From Chaetorhynchus papuensis (lineage: Eukaryota > Chordata > Aves > Passeriformes > Rhipiduridae): a stretch of DNA of 64,000 nucleotides. Positions 39,330 through 51,874 of this stretch are shown one piece after another. Within the stretch, counting starts at the first letter, position 1. Every line of letters begins with the position of its first letter. Both the position numbers and the translations under genes were made by a program. A model generated the notes under the pieces. That model saw nothing but the letters and a program-made list of their open reading frames with translations, ran no database searches and was not told the origin of the DNA. The stretch is taken from assembly GCA_013396525.1 (NCBI GenBank), contig VWYX01001218.1:117300-181299 (forward strand), given 5' to 3'.

Positions 39330-39432
39330 TTTTTTTTTTCTTTGGTGTTGTTTTGGGGTTGTTGTTTTTTTGGTTTTGGTGTGTGGTTTTTTTTTTGGTT
39401 TGGTTTTGGTCTTTTTGTTTTGTTTTTCTTAA
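39330..39432 (+). repeat. G/T-rich low-complexity tract (GGTTTTG-like words)
   Basis: About 100 bases are almost free of A and C, built of TTTTGG, GGTGTGTGG and GGTTTGG words. In nascent HIPK3 RNA it is a U/GU-rich tract of the kind bound by CELF-type proteins. It is complementary in composition to the A/C tracts in intron 1 (12325-12545) and intron 2 (29841-29962). Confidence 0.7.
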
Positions 39433-42400
39433 TTGCTGGTTAAAATAAAGTAATGTGTTATGATTCACTTGATTCTTGACATAACAGCAACATCCTTGCA
39501 TTCTCTGTTTTTTTACCTGGACTGTGCCAGTAACAGAGACCCTCATGCTAATCAGTCATATTAGAAACTAATTCCTCTTTCCATTGCCCTTTGTCTGCTG
39601 GGTTTTTTACAGCAGGATCTGTCTGCTTGCTTCTTTAGCACCACCGTAACTTTGTACCCTCAGTCCATTTGTAGGACTGTTGTCATCAAGGGTTAAAGCA
39701 TAAAAAGCCTTTGCACAAACCTGACGTAATTACAGTGTCTTGACGAGGATGCTACAAGCAAATGCTGCTGTGCTTCTTACTCTTTTGTAGAAACTCTCTA
39801 CCTGTTCTTCAGCTGATGTGTTTGGGCACTGCAAGTCCATGTAGACCCTTAGAGAGTTAGAAACTGTTATTCCCACAGAATCAACAATAACAAAGTAAAG
39901 GGGGGAGGGGAATTGAGTTCTAACATGTCTGATCTGTGAGGCCTTGAAACATCCCACGCTGTGCTCTTCTCTTGTCCTCCTCCAGAGCTGGAAATCTGTG
40001 TTTGATCCTCTCCTTGGGTGGAGGTCAGCTCGTGGTTGCCAACAGCCCCACTGCTTGGCCTTCCACAGCTACTTGTGCTTGCCTTGACTGCAATCACTAT
40101 TCCAAACAGGATCATTCCAAGTCTGGTTTTCTTCAAAAACAATCTGGACAATTCACCAGCTCATCTCAGGGGTTTGTTTTGTACAAAAAACTCTGTACAA
40201 GATTTTGGATGTTTTTTCCTTTTCTGGGCAGAGGCAATGTCTGTGTGACCATCTCTTGCAACCTTCAAGCAGTGCAAGGATAAAGCACTGCAGGGTGGTC
40301 CCACAGTTAGGAGGAAATTGTACAAGGACACAAAGGGTATTGTCAAAATTCAGTTATTGGTAAGTAACCTCATTTGACACTTAAAATATATTGACACTTT
40401 GCTATCCAAAATGTAAATGTATTAAATAGCAGACTTTATTTATCAATAAAGCATCTGAAGAGTTTATCTCTGCACCATTTTGTTCATTGTCTTGCTACAT
40501 CGGTATCTACTTTGCTTAATTTTCATGTAATTCAAAAACATATCAAGTGTATAAATAAATCACTCAGTAAGTCTTTAAAAGGAAAATCAAAATCATGAAA
40601 AGGCAGAAGCATAAACATCTTCTGGTTTTAATAAAATCAACTCCTCATTTCATGAGAGATAGTGGATAATTGCAAAAGAGGGCTGAAATCACTTGTTTTA
40701 TTATTCTCATCTGAATAAATCAGACAGGAATAACTAAATAATTATTATCTTCAGTATTTTTGGTAAGTGGTAAGAGAAGGTATATTAGGTTAAAATTTGT
40801 GCTTGCTCTTTCAAAACAAAATTGTTTTTCAGTATCAGGAAAAAGATCTAGGATAATTTGTGGTTTTTTATTATTTGAGGAAATTACCTAGGATTTATTT
40901 TTCTTTCTCATTTAATTTCTTGTTGAATTTTCTTTTCCCCATTCAGTCATGAGCCGTAAGAATTTTTTTTGCAGTGATTGCTTCTTTTTTTAAGTAGTCA
41001 CGTATGTGGGCCGCTTTCTATATAAGATTTTTAAATCCTTCTCTAGGGCAGATCAGGGTTCAAAGTTAAACTGGCAGCTGCATGTCAGTTGTGTATGTTA
41101 TATATATCACTGGGAGGCTGTGAGGGAAAGTAGGTCTCTTCTAGCTGTTGAGCATGCACAGTCCTATGAAAATGTTTTATTAGGCAAAAAAGAGGTTTTA
41201 TTATTTCGTGGTAGAAGAATTCATGCCGTGGCCATAGAAATTTACAGGAGATACAGCAATTCATTTCCTTGTGTCTTCACGGCCACTTCCCATGCACCAA
41301 ACTCCTTCAAAAGAGGAATGAAACTAGGAATGAGGGGATAACTTCCCTTATCAGCCTGAACTTAATTATTCTCGCTGTCTTTTGTGGTACATGGTGACAC
41401 AGCCTTGAATTGCAGAGGACTCAAAGACAAAGATGCCCCTACCCAGCTGAACTAACATTTCCTGAGTCTGTGTCTGAGCACTTACATTTTTGCTTTCTGT
41501 CCCCCCCCACTTACATTCTTAGAGTTTAAAAAATTACCCCCCCAATCGGACTTTGCTATTGATATACTTCCTATTGCCTAATCGTAAAAGAGTTAAAAGA
41601 ACCCTAGAAAACTACAAAAGCTGGCATTGTGAATGTAAATCTAGAATTGAGTTTTTCATTATTGATTTCCTGCAGTGTTCCTTCCAAAGGACAGGGAGGA
41701 AGGCTCGTTGTCTGGCATCATGTACCATACTTGCATTTCTAAGATCAAATATATGTTAGCACATGACACTGCCAATCTGCATTCTGACATCTCAGTGGGC
41801 TTAATTAAAAGCAAGAGGCATTTCAACTATAAAAGTGTTCTTAGGAAGTGCAGTTTGGTGATTTTGTTTTCATGTGTAACACAACTATTTTAAAGACATC
41901 TATAAATTTTCTTGATGTAATTCTTACTTTAACAAAATGACATTACAAGTTAAAATTATTCTGACCATGAGGAAGATTGTAGAGACTAGAAGGTTGTACA
42001 GAAGATTGTAGTTTGGGTCAAGGGATTTGCTTGGGTAACTCATATATTTGTGCAAGAATAGTGATTTTAGTTTGTGGGAAATGAGATACAAATATATTCT
42101 AAGATCAGCAGTTTATGTATCCTGGTATTTTGTTGCTGGAGAAAATTTACTGTAGCAGAAGTTGCACTTCAGTGTCTTCTGATGCAATTTTCTTACAGCT
42201 CTACACAATTGATGGCTTTTTTTGTTCTACATGGATTCAACCCTTGCTGTATAATCTAGAACCCCTGTGGATATTTTTCTGTCTGTCCATTCTTAAGTAC
42301 TCCTAATATTTTTTATCTCAACAGTGACCTGTGATTCTGAGGGTAATTGTAATTCTGGCTTTAAAAATCCACTTTTGTATTTACATCAGTCTTTATCTCA

Positions 42401-42539
42401 AATTGGGTGGGGGTTCCTTGGTCTTCTGTAGTGAGATAGGGTGTTAGAAACACCTGTCTGCTTCTCTTCCCTTATTTATTATATAATTTGAGTAATGTTA
42501 CTGATCATTCATTCTTTCCTGAAGCTTGATAGTTCTAAC

Positions 42540-43100
42540 CAGGGTTTCTTCTTGTACCCAAATCTCTTCAAGTCTTTAATTTATATTGTTCTTTTCTGCG
42601 TCTTTTCTATTTGATGTATCCTTTTTCAGATGGGGGTGACCAAAACTGAACACAGAATTCAAAAGTGAACATACACTATTCAAGGTGAGGGAATATCACT
42701 AGTTTTATATAAGGCATAATATTTTTTAATATGTCTTTGTCCTTTAAAAATAAATACTGATATCCTGATTATTTTTGCTCCCAATTGTAAAATATTTTTC
42801 TTGAGTAATCTGTAAAGTTGTCTAGATTTTTCATCGAAAAGTTGGTTAATTTATAACATAATTTCTTATGGGTAACTAATTAATGAATATGGTACATTAA
42901 TTTTCACTATGGTTCACCATGTATGCTCTACTTCCTGTTGTTGTGTTGATCTAATTGCATATTTGAAATTCCTTCTGGAGACCATCACGAATCCACAATA
43001 GAGCTGACTGATCTTTAAATCGTTCATCATTTCCAGTTTTGTCATTACATGGTTCCTTCCCATTTCATCCTCCAGATTATTGAAGTGTACTTGCCTGGGA
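42540..43100 (-). mobile_element. Possible ancient CR1/L3-type LINE remnant
   Basis: The block GGTGACCAAAACTGAACACAG (42640s), followed further on by ATCCTGATTATTTTTGCTCC and CATTTCATCCTCCAGATTATTGA, is arranged like the reverse strand of old amniote CR1/L3 LINE 3' coding regions, which carry GTGACCAAAACTGGACACAG-type sequence. The copy is heavily decayed, with no readable frame. The call rests on short blocks only and the ends are approximate. Confidence 0.35.
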
Positions 43101-46021
43101 ATTTTTTCTGGGCATTGCCACCTTGATTTTGATCCCTCTAGCCAAGAGTCTTTCCTATGTTCTTGAAGATCTTGAAGAAAGGTTTGCATTCCTCCATGTA
43201 CACAATAAAGACCGGTAGCTGAAGAGAATGAACTGTACATGAGAATACTCATCACAATGCCCATTGCCATCTCTCATTAACTCATTCACTGCATCTGATC
43301 CTTCTCTTAGACCTCCTGTCTTTAGGAGAAGAATTGTACATCTCACAACCCATGTCTGGTTATTCCTTTCAGAAGGGATGTGCTTGCATTATGCTTGTGA
43401 TGGTAGCAGGGGGAAAGAGGTGTTCTCAGGCTGGTCATCTGGTTTCGCTTTAACTCTTGCAAATTGGATTCATTTACGTGAGTTCTCCGTACCAGGACTT
43501 TCACCAGGTCACTAATAAAAAAAATAAACATCCCACCCTTTTGGTGACTTCCTTGCATTGGTATTGCTTACAATGGTGACATTGTGTTGTATCCAGAGTA
43601 GGTAATTACTAGGCATTGCCACCACAAACAGTGGTAAATAGAGGTAGTAAAGTTTGGTTTATATGAGAAGATCATACATTTTGTGTAACATGCTCACATT
43701 TAGGAGCATTGTCTCCATTTACCTTCAACTATATGAATGTACAGAACCCAAAATTTATGGAGAACCAGTATTAAAATTCTTACTCAGTATGTTTGATGCT
43801 GCAAAGTTGGAATAGCATGAGAGGGATTGTATTGCCTGTTTGGAAAGAATTTTTCTGCGAAATGTGTAATGGAGAGCTAACGTTGCCAAGGATTTACCAG
43901 CATTCCTGATGTCCAGCATCTTTGGAGTAGGACACAGCACCTGTGGAATGGCTTAACTCCATGTTCCTCATACAACACCGTTGCCTTCAGCTTCTGACAT
44001 GGAAGTTGGTACGTGTGGCGGGTGAAAGGTGGGGTCTTGGAAAGAAATCACCCAGCTGTGTTGGGAGGAGTGGGAGACCTGAGGGGAGGAAGGCTATTTC
44101 TGTTCTCTCCACTCTGGAGAGGGGCAGGTGGTCAGTAAATAAACCAGTGGTGTGGTCGACAGTCGATACATTGACCCTCTCACACTGCCAGACAAATAGA
44201 AATCAAAATTGCTCAGTCTTTATCTCATTTCCTTGATCTGTGAGGGGGTGTGTGTAGTGTGACTGTGTTATAGAACCTGCAGTGGGAACATATTTGAGAA
44301 ATTATTCCTGCATTCAACTGAATTTTTCATAAAAGTACAGTTCTGGGAAGCTGCTGTTCTTATTGTTTTGTGCTGCTCTTCAGTTGTTACTTTGTACAAT
44401 GACTGTTGGGTTTTAGCTTTTTCATGTACCTTCTGTTCCAAATTGAATTTCTAACCAACGATTTGTAGGTAATGATCATCTGAAAAGGGTTTTACAGATT
44501 TTTTTATGACTTATTTTTGTAGTATGGGTAATTCTTGCACTTCATTCTTTGTTCCCCCAGTGTAAGGGTTGGAAGAAATTTTCTGTTACTATGCTGCAGT
44601 TTTGATTTTTTTTTGGTAAGTTTTTGCTTGGGGTTTGTTTTTGGTTTTTTTTTTAATCCTCCATCAAGGAGCTATCTCATTTTTTTTCAAATGTGTTTAT
44701 TTTGTTGCTTCATTCCAAGCTGGCTAACATGCTGAAGCTAAACTACTTTATGAAGTATTCTGGTCTTTGAACAAGTTAATGGAAAAAATTGTGTGATTTC
44801 TTTCCTCATAAGCTTAGAAAAACTTATAGGATACTATATGTATTTATGGTCTGTGATGTAATAAATAGAATAAATAGACTATCCAAACAAGCAGCTGAAG
44901 CAAATATTCATTTGTGTCTTTCATCTTTTTAGATCTTCCTAATTGTAAAGTCTAAGCTGTGCTGTTTTATGATAATGTTTTAAATTGATGTTTAATTAAC
45001 ACCGATAAGAAGGAAATAGATGCTTTCTAAAATCTTGCTTTTAATTTAAGTACATTTAAGTAAGATTCGGTGTCCTTAGGAAGTTTAGAAAATTTTGGTG
45101 TTCTTGTTGATGTCTTGGTATGGGATAACAGGTGCTGTTTACTAAGGTGGACACTGTGGTGTTTTCTGGTGCTCTGAGCATCTTGTGATCTGCAGTAAAA
45201 ACCAAGCAGGAGTGTGTGTGAATGTGTGGTGCTGTTTTGAGAGAGAGAAATACTGAGTTAACACTGTTTTGGTTTTTTTTTTAATCTGGACTGTTTAAGT
45301 GACTGTTGGGACATCTGGAGTTCCTACCACTCTCATGTCTATGGTTGTAGTTAGGAAAGGGAATACCTTCCTTTTGAGGTGCATGGTGAAATAGTCTTTA
45401 TAGGAGAAAAGAGCTGTAGATCATCTTAAAAATAAAAATTGAAGAATGATTCTCTCCAACACTTTTCTCTCCAGCTCTCCAGACAGATTTTTAACAGGAA
45501 GTTTAAAAGGAGAAACAGAAGAAGGTGGTTTTGAGCATGACATTAACAAACTTTCCTTAACGAAAATATCTGAGCTGGTTAAGACCACTCCAAACATAAT
45601 CCAAGTCAGTTACAGTTCTCCTGCAACTTTATTTGCTGTGAGAAAGTTGCTCCATTTTAAGGACTAACATGAGACACGGTAGGAGACATTGGCCCCGAAA
45701 GAGCAGCAGCTCTTCATCTACCTCACTTCAAGCGAGCCTGAAAATGTTTTTTGTTCCCTGTACTGTAGTGTGGTGCAGGTAGCTGTGCTCAGGAGCACAT
45801 TTATTTCCTCTTCGTTTCTGGATGGTAGGTCTGCTGTTGGCAAGTGAGCAGCACTTCGCCTCTCTTGAACTACATCCCTTTTCCTTAGACTGATTTATTA
45901 GCACTTTTCTTTGTGAAAAACTTAACAGATTACTGCATTTTGAAACACAGCAAGCATTCTCTCTAATATTTTTTTTTTTTTTTTGGCATTGTATCTACCC
46001 TCATCCTTCTTTTCTTTGCAG

Positions 46022-46098
46022 TCCCGTCTCTCGGAAGGGACGCACGGCAGACCGACGGACTGCGGCTATTTTTGTATGGCGCACATATTAACCATTGA
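46022..46098 (+). other. Exon-like CpG-rich patch in intron 2 (candidate cryptic or poison exon)
   Basis: A T-rich and C/T-rich tract ends in TTCTTTGCAG| at 46021. The 77 bases that follow are CpG-dense in AT-rich surroundings, and TTGA|GTAAAC offers a donor at 46099. Spliced to exon 2, the frame would run 22 codons after the split codon and stop at TAA 46089-46091, cutting the kinase domain after the activation loop. There is no protein match; conservation or use as an exon cannot be told from sequence alone. Confidence 0.3.
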
Positions 46099-48042
46099 GT
46101 AAACCTAAGAGGTTTTACAGAGCTTATTTTAGCAGAAGCATTTGTTCAAGCCCCTATATCCATAGGCTGTGTGTATATTCATTAACTATTCGGGACTGTA
46201 ACACAATACAACAAAAGGAAGTGTATTTTAGCAGAGGTCTCTAACAACCATAGGCAGACTGGCACCCAGCCAGCGGGGAAAGGCAGATGTTTCTCGCTGC
46301 TATTTCTGTCTTGTGGCATCCAGAGATATTGAATTGATTTCTTGGATAACGAAACTAGCTAAGACTTAACTGCAGTGTCACGATCCTGCATTACAAAAAT
46401 ACGTATGTTTGATCCCCAGAAGTTTACTGTAATCAAATCTTTGGAGGCAGTGGAAAGCTGAGCCTCTCCGGTTTCGCTTCAGCGTGACAAGATTTAGCCT
46501 TCGTATAATCACATCCAAAATGGTTTGTGGCAAGGATGGGGAGAACTGAAGTGCTGGCATGAATGGAAAGTACATAATTATTTAACGTAATATCCTGTCC
46601 TATAGATTTTCTTATCCTTGGAAAGTGTTGGATTTTCCCTGTAGCAGAAGCCCGAATGGCTTCACTGGTCAGAGATGGGGCAGAGCATTGGGAGTCCTTT
46701 CCCTGGTGGTGAATGTGTATCCTTGGAGCTTGGAATATGTCTGTGTACAGCTTCTACCAACTGCTCCTTGTGAAAAGGGATGGAGATGCTTCAGCTCTTG
46801 GTCTGCTGTACAGCTACAAAATAACTTCTCTGTCTCAATAAAAATAGGAATTTATTCCCAATCCAGTACTTGTCAGTAATTTAAAGAATATTTTGATAAA
46901 GGTAAATATCAGAGGAGGATGAGATATGTAGATATTTATTATGATCAGAGTCTGTTTTGTGTGGAATGTCAATAGACTGTGCCAGGATGTGCTGAAGCAT
47001 AAGATTTGTGAGCTTTTACACAGGTGAGAAATCCCACATTTCCTGGTCAGTTGAATGCTCTCCTGTTCTGCCCAGCTGCAGTGGGAATTACCCTCTTGGT
47101 TTGAACCACATTCCTACTGTTCTGCGACCTGCTAAGCTAACAACAGATTGTCTGCTTTAAAAGTAGATCCTTTTGTAGTGTGATGCTTTAAATAATGCTT
47201 TACATCTCTAGGCATCTTTCTGTGTTAGAATGCAGATATAAATGAATTCTTTTTCCTTTTGTTAATAGCTTGAATGAGCTGGGAGGGAAGGTTTTAAAAG
47301 AACAAATACAATGAAAATGGATATTTGTGAAATACTTGAGTGCGATTCCACGTGAACAGAAATGATAAAAGCCCCTTTAGCAGCTGTGTCAATACCAATT
47401 TTTCTGGTTCTTGAGTGCAGACATAAATTCGGATGGTGTTGGTTAAATAATTCACATTTGTTTTAGGTGAAAAATAACACCTGCTCTGTTTAGCAAGTGC
47501 AATGTTTTCATGTAAGTGATTTAAAAATTGATCACATTGAACTGATTTGAGTACATTAAGGGATTTGCAGTTATGTAATTAAATTGATATTTTAAATAGC
47601 TTTAAGTGTACTGTGCAGTTGAGAAGTGGGCAAGTGGATTTTCAGATAAAACTTTTAGGTTTTTTTTTTTTGAGATAAAAGACTGTTGTGTTTGGAATAA
47701 AGTTATAGACATATGACATTGAGTGGACAAATCATTGGAGACACACTGGAGGAAAGGCAAAAGTTCTGAATCAGGGACATTCTGTTTTCAAGGCATATCA
47801 GTTATTTTCATGTACATAGCAAACTGGTACTTGTAGGAAAAATCCATCTTGGAGCTGCAAAATATTACCACAGGTTACCTAGATAAAGAACAATGCAATT
47901 TCTGATGCTACGATTTAATTGAAATAATTATCAAAAAACAAGGGGTTTTTTTTAATTTTTTTTTTTTTGTTTGTCATGTTGGATTGTTGAATGACCTTTC
48001 TTCCCCAAGGAAAAAAATTCAGTAACCATGTTTAATTTGCAG

Positions 48043-48166
48043 AGCACCAGAGATCATACTGGGATTGCCGTTTTGTGAAGCCATAGACATGTGGTCGTTA
48101 GGGTGTGTGATTGCAGAGCTGTTTCTTGGATGGCCACTGTACCCAGGAGCACTGGAATATGACCAG
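48043..48166 (+). CDS. HIPK3: HIPK3 exon 3: kinase C-lobe, APE motif
   Basis: The acceptor is TTTGCAG| and the donor GACCAG|GTAGTA. The first base completes Arg365 (AG-A), then residues 366-406 follow. It encodes APEIILGLPFCEAIDMWSLG, i.e. the APE motif of the activation segment (366-368) and the subdomain IX Asp380, ending in LYPGALEYDQ. It is virtually identical to mammalian HIPK3, as expected for the most constrained part of the fold. Exon 2 without exon 3 lacks the APE motif. Confidence 0.97.
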
Positions 48167-51100
48167 GTAGTAGAATAAATTTCACAAGCATATGCACAGT
48201 TTCTGCAATTTAAGAATTTCAGTTCATTAAATCCAGAGTTTTAAATGCTAATAGTATCCCCTATTACGTAGCATTTCTTCAAGTGTGTTCAATGCTTTTA
48301 ATTTAGTCTTATTGATTGTCCTAGTAACATAAATTCTCTTTCTGAACCAGACTGTATATTGTGCTGCTTTTTTTGAATTAAATTTCCATTTGTCCTCCTC
48401 CCTCCATCTTACAAAGTAGGTGTTGGTATTGAAGCTGCTTTTTCTGATGGAAACCAAAGTTTGCAGCTACCATCGTTGCATTATAATCTCTCTTTCATTT
48501 GCCATCAACAGGGTTGACTCTGGAATGTCTATTCAGATGTCAGGATTAATTGTGTTCTGAATACTTTCTGATGCTTTCTGGAAACCCAACAAAGCTCAAA
48601 GATTTGAGAGCCTGTACTTCTCGAGGAACGAGAATGAGCTGTCACAATAATACTGTAGATAGGCAGTGGTAAAGCTTGGAGCTTTTAAAGTTCTGCCTTT
48701 GCTTTGTTGGAGTTTCCAGCTACTGACACCATCAGTGTTAGTGAGAGAGCTGAAAAAAACCCCACATTTTTTCTAATGAAAGATGTAGAACATTTTCTAT
48801 TTTAAACACTTAGAAAATAATGTGGAATTTGGAAGGAATGTAGTCAGCATCCCCACTATCCCCACCTGGTTTTGAACTTTGCAAGTGAAGCAATCTCTTG
48901 AAAACCCCAGATGGAACTGCACTGGCTTCTTGCTAAGTTCTACATCTTTGATTCAGCATCAAGTTCAGGGGCAGCTCCTCCAGGATGTTGTTCAGGTTGT
49001 TCAAGTCCTGCTCATGGAGTGGGCTTTTGGCTCCCTGCACTTACAGATCAGACCTGCTTTTCTAAAAATTTGCTTGTTAAAACCATTTTCAGGGGATACA
49101 TTAATTTTGTGTTGATGTTGGTAATGTTTTGTATTTCAGTTTCCTTCATTTACACAAAATGCAGCGTTTCATGTGTGGAAGGTGAGCTATGAATGGAATG
49201 TGGGTTGATACATTTAGAAGACCTTTTTGCAGACTGTTGCTTTTAAAATGGAAAATAAAAGAGGAAACATCTAACAACCCATATAATTCACTGTTCTGTT
49301 TAAGGATAAAGTGAAGGCATTTATTTTTTGGAAAGACTCTGTAATGCTGTCTCAAAAATTTCCAAGAACCTGGCAAATTTATTTACCTCTTCCATATCAT
49401 TCAAGATTGCTGGAAGCCTCAATTAATAACTCATCTAGCAGCTTGCCTGATCCTCATGTTGGAGAAGTTGTGGTGGAAGAGGGGCTGCAACCTCCTCTGC
49501 ACCAGCAGGAATTGCCTTACTTTAACCAGGCTCGTAACTGTGCTCCTGCAGGTCTGCAAAACTTCACGGGATCACAGAATCCCAGAATCACCAGGTTGGA
49601 AGAGACCTTCAAGATCATCAAGTCCAACCCATGCCCCAACACCTCAACTAAACCATGGCACCAAGTGCCACATCCAATCTCTTTTTAAACACATCCAGGG
49701 ATGGTGATTCCACCACCTCCCCGGGCAGACCATTCCAATATTTTATCACTCTTTTTGTAAAAAAACTTCTTCCTAATATCCAATCTATATTTCCCTTGGT
49801 GCAGCTTAAGTCTGTGTCCTCTTGTTCTGTCAGTTGTTGCCTGGAAAAAGAGACCAACCCCCACCTGACTACAGCCACCTTTCAGGGAGTTGTAGAGAGT
49901 GATAAGGTCACCTCTGAGTCTCCTTTTCTCCAGGCTAAACAGCCCCAGCTCCCTCAGACATTCCTCATAGGGCTTGTGCTCCAAGCCCCTCACCAGCCTT
50001 GCTGCCCTCCTCTGTTGCCCAACTTGCTTTGGAGAAGTTGGATTCGAGGCTTTTCTCAGAATACATGAGTACAGCAGGAGTCGGAGATGGCTTCCAGGGA
50101 GATTCCTTTCCTCCTGCTCCATGAGGTGTGCCACTGAGCAAACGAACAGGCGAGGGCATTGTGCTGCATTTCCCCCCTGTCCCCCTGGCATGTGGCAACC
50201 AACACACTGGCCCTTGAAAGGGAGCTCTTAGTTCTTCCAATCACTTGTGGTTAGAACCAGTAACAGCTGTATTTCTCAGTGGAAAATAGCCCTGTCTTCT
50301 GAGCTTTAATACTCATTAGAAACAGGCACAGGTGCTTAACTGCTGAATTTTTGAATTAATGCACTGGCTTTTCCCCTGTACTTTTATTTAAGAATGTTTG
50401 TTTTCTGAGGACATTGTAAATGACCTAGAAACATTTCTGGTCAGAGTAGGATTCTCTTTATTCCCTGAGGTAGGGAATTACAGAGGATACTAAATACCAA
50501 AAGTTGGCAGCATTGTGTTTAGTTCCTCCCCACTTGGGTCTGTCACTTATTTTCCAGCAGAAGCCTCACATGTACCTTTTATTCTCTACTGCCCATCAGT
50601 TTTTCTCCTCTCAGGTGCTCCCAGCTCTCAGGTCCTCTGTCTTTCATTGACTTTATCTTCTCATCTCTCAGCTTCTGATTTGGTGTATTTGACCTCTCTC
50701 TCCTTTTGATTTTTCCCTTTCTTCCCTCTTACTCCCTGGCTGCTCCTTCTTTTCCAGGGGCTGGCTCACCCCAGCAGTCCCTCTGTGGTGTGGGACCCTG
50801 CCCTTTAGAAGTTCAGCCCTGGCTGCTGGAATCTGTACCCTCTCCATCCCAATCTGCAGCAAGCTTAGTTTTCAATTATTGCCAATTATTGTTCCAACTC
50901 CAAGGTGGATTTTAATTTTGAAAGCAGTACTGCTTCTGGGATAAGGCCCCCCTTGTACAGTGAGTTAACACTGCATGCACAGTAGTTGAAACACATCATG
51001 TTTCAACAGATTTCCGTTGAAGCCCTGAAACTTCACTATTGTAGGTAATACATCGATCATCAACTGGGATAGGTAATGCAAAAAGCGTAGTAAATCATCT

Positions 51101-51754
51101 TCTAAAATAAATGCATCTGGATCATTTCACAGCAAAGTTTCTTTCAGGCATAAAGCTAGTCCATTCCCGTCACACTCAGATTTTCTTGGACAACAACACT
51201 ATCTTTTGCTGCCTGGAGGTTGTACAGGCACTCCCTTTCCACATGGAATGTCTCCTTGAAATGCAGGTGTGTCAGACGTGTAAAAGACTGATACACTGGA
51301 AGCAGCAAATGGAAAAAAAAATTATTAAGTGACATAATGGGAAGATGGAAAAAAAAAGAAAAATCGTCAAAGTTCTTTAAGCAAACGAAGCACTCCTACT
51401 GATTTTCCTGTTTAGAATTTAAAAAATACATTTAGGTTTTGAGTGGGTTGAGGAGGTAATGACAGCCACTCTCCCCACCTCCTCGTTCCTGTGACCCAAC
51501 CTAAAAAGCTTGCTTATGTAGGTCACTTGGGAGGTTTGTTTATGTATGGCTTTCTCTGAGAGATGGAGAGAGCAGTGCCAAGTGCTCCGTGTTAGGTTTC
51601 TCCCCTCTCTGAGATGTAGCTGTCAAACTGTGGTGCTCTGAGCATGGTTCGTTTTGTCATTTTTTGAATGAGATTACAAGTTTTGAAACTGTGTGGGGAT
51701 CACGTTTTGAAAACAAGGGGTGAATTATTTTCCCTGTTCTGTTTTTTTCCTCAG
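48167..51754 (+). other. HIPK3: HIPK3 intron 3 (3.6 kb)
   Basis: It contains the reverse CR1-d copy (49569-50014) and a pyrimidine-rich stretch (about 50505-50760) of CTCTC, TTCCC and CCTCC words. Otherwise it is AT-rich sequence with no recognised element. The acceptor at 51754 has a strong T-rich tract. Confidence 0.85.
49569..50014 (-). mobile_element. CR1 LINE 3' end, reverse orientation (CR1-d)
   Basis: The minus strand reads ARLVRGLEHKPYEECLRELG, LFSLEKRRLRGDLITLYNSL and KYRLDIRKKFFYKK, then the 3' UTR and a short tail of ATCACAGAATC units at 49569-49590. Its length and 5' truncation point (CAGAGGAGGGCA in its own orientation) are nearly the same as CR1-a. It is highly similar to CR1-a but inverted, and lies beyond exon 3, so pairing with CR1-a would enclose exons 2 and 3. 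Confidence 0.93.
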
Positions 51755-51874
51755 ATTCGTTACATTTCACAGACTCAAGGTTTGCCAGGAGAGCAGTTGT
51801 TAAGCATGGGAACGAAAACTGCAAGATTTTTCTGTAGAGAAACGGATGCACCATATTCTAGTTGGAGATTAAAG
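51755..51874 (+). CDS. HIPK3: HIPK3 exon 4: kinase C-lobe and CMGC insert
   Basis: The exon lies between TTCCTCAG| and TTAAAG|GTAAAC, phase 0 on both sides, 40 codons, residues 407-446. It starts IRYISQTQGLPGEQLLSMGT and ends SSWRLK. The ISQTQGLPGE segment is invariant in HIPKs. The ETDAPYSSW part is one of the less conserved spots (ETDMSHSGW-like in mammals). Confidence 0.97.

Larger units (their letters stand above)
16879..48042 (+). other. HIPK3: HIPK3 intron 2 (31 kb)
   Basis: The intron runs from donor GTAGGT to acceptor TTTGCAG| at 48042. It holds two CR1 copies in reverse orientation (24241-24581, 26417-26865), a poly(A)-signal/GU-rich pair at 19490-19541, a hairpin-forming inverted repeat (22259-22309), an A/C-rich tract (29841-29962), a G/T-rich tract (39330-39432), a possible ancient LINE remnant (about 42540-43100) and a CpG-rich exon-like patch (46022-46098). 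Most of the rest is AT-rich sequence with T homopolymers. The ORFs in it are short, lack domains and are not flanked by convincing splice sites. Confidence 0.85.

Noticed and set aside
45446..45667. 73-codon + frame preceded by CTCTCCAG-like sequence
   Set aside because: No phase-compatible donor/acceptor pair joining it to HIPK3 exons and no family resemblance.
48248..48457. 69-codon minus-strand frame just after exon 3
   Set aside because: AT-rich, Lys/Asn/Thr-heavy composition typical of chance frames; no domain or promoter.
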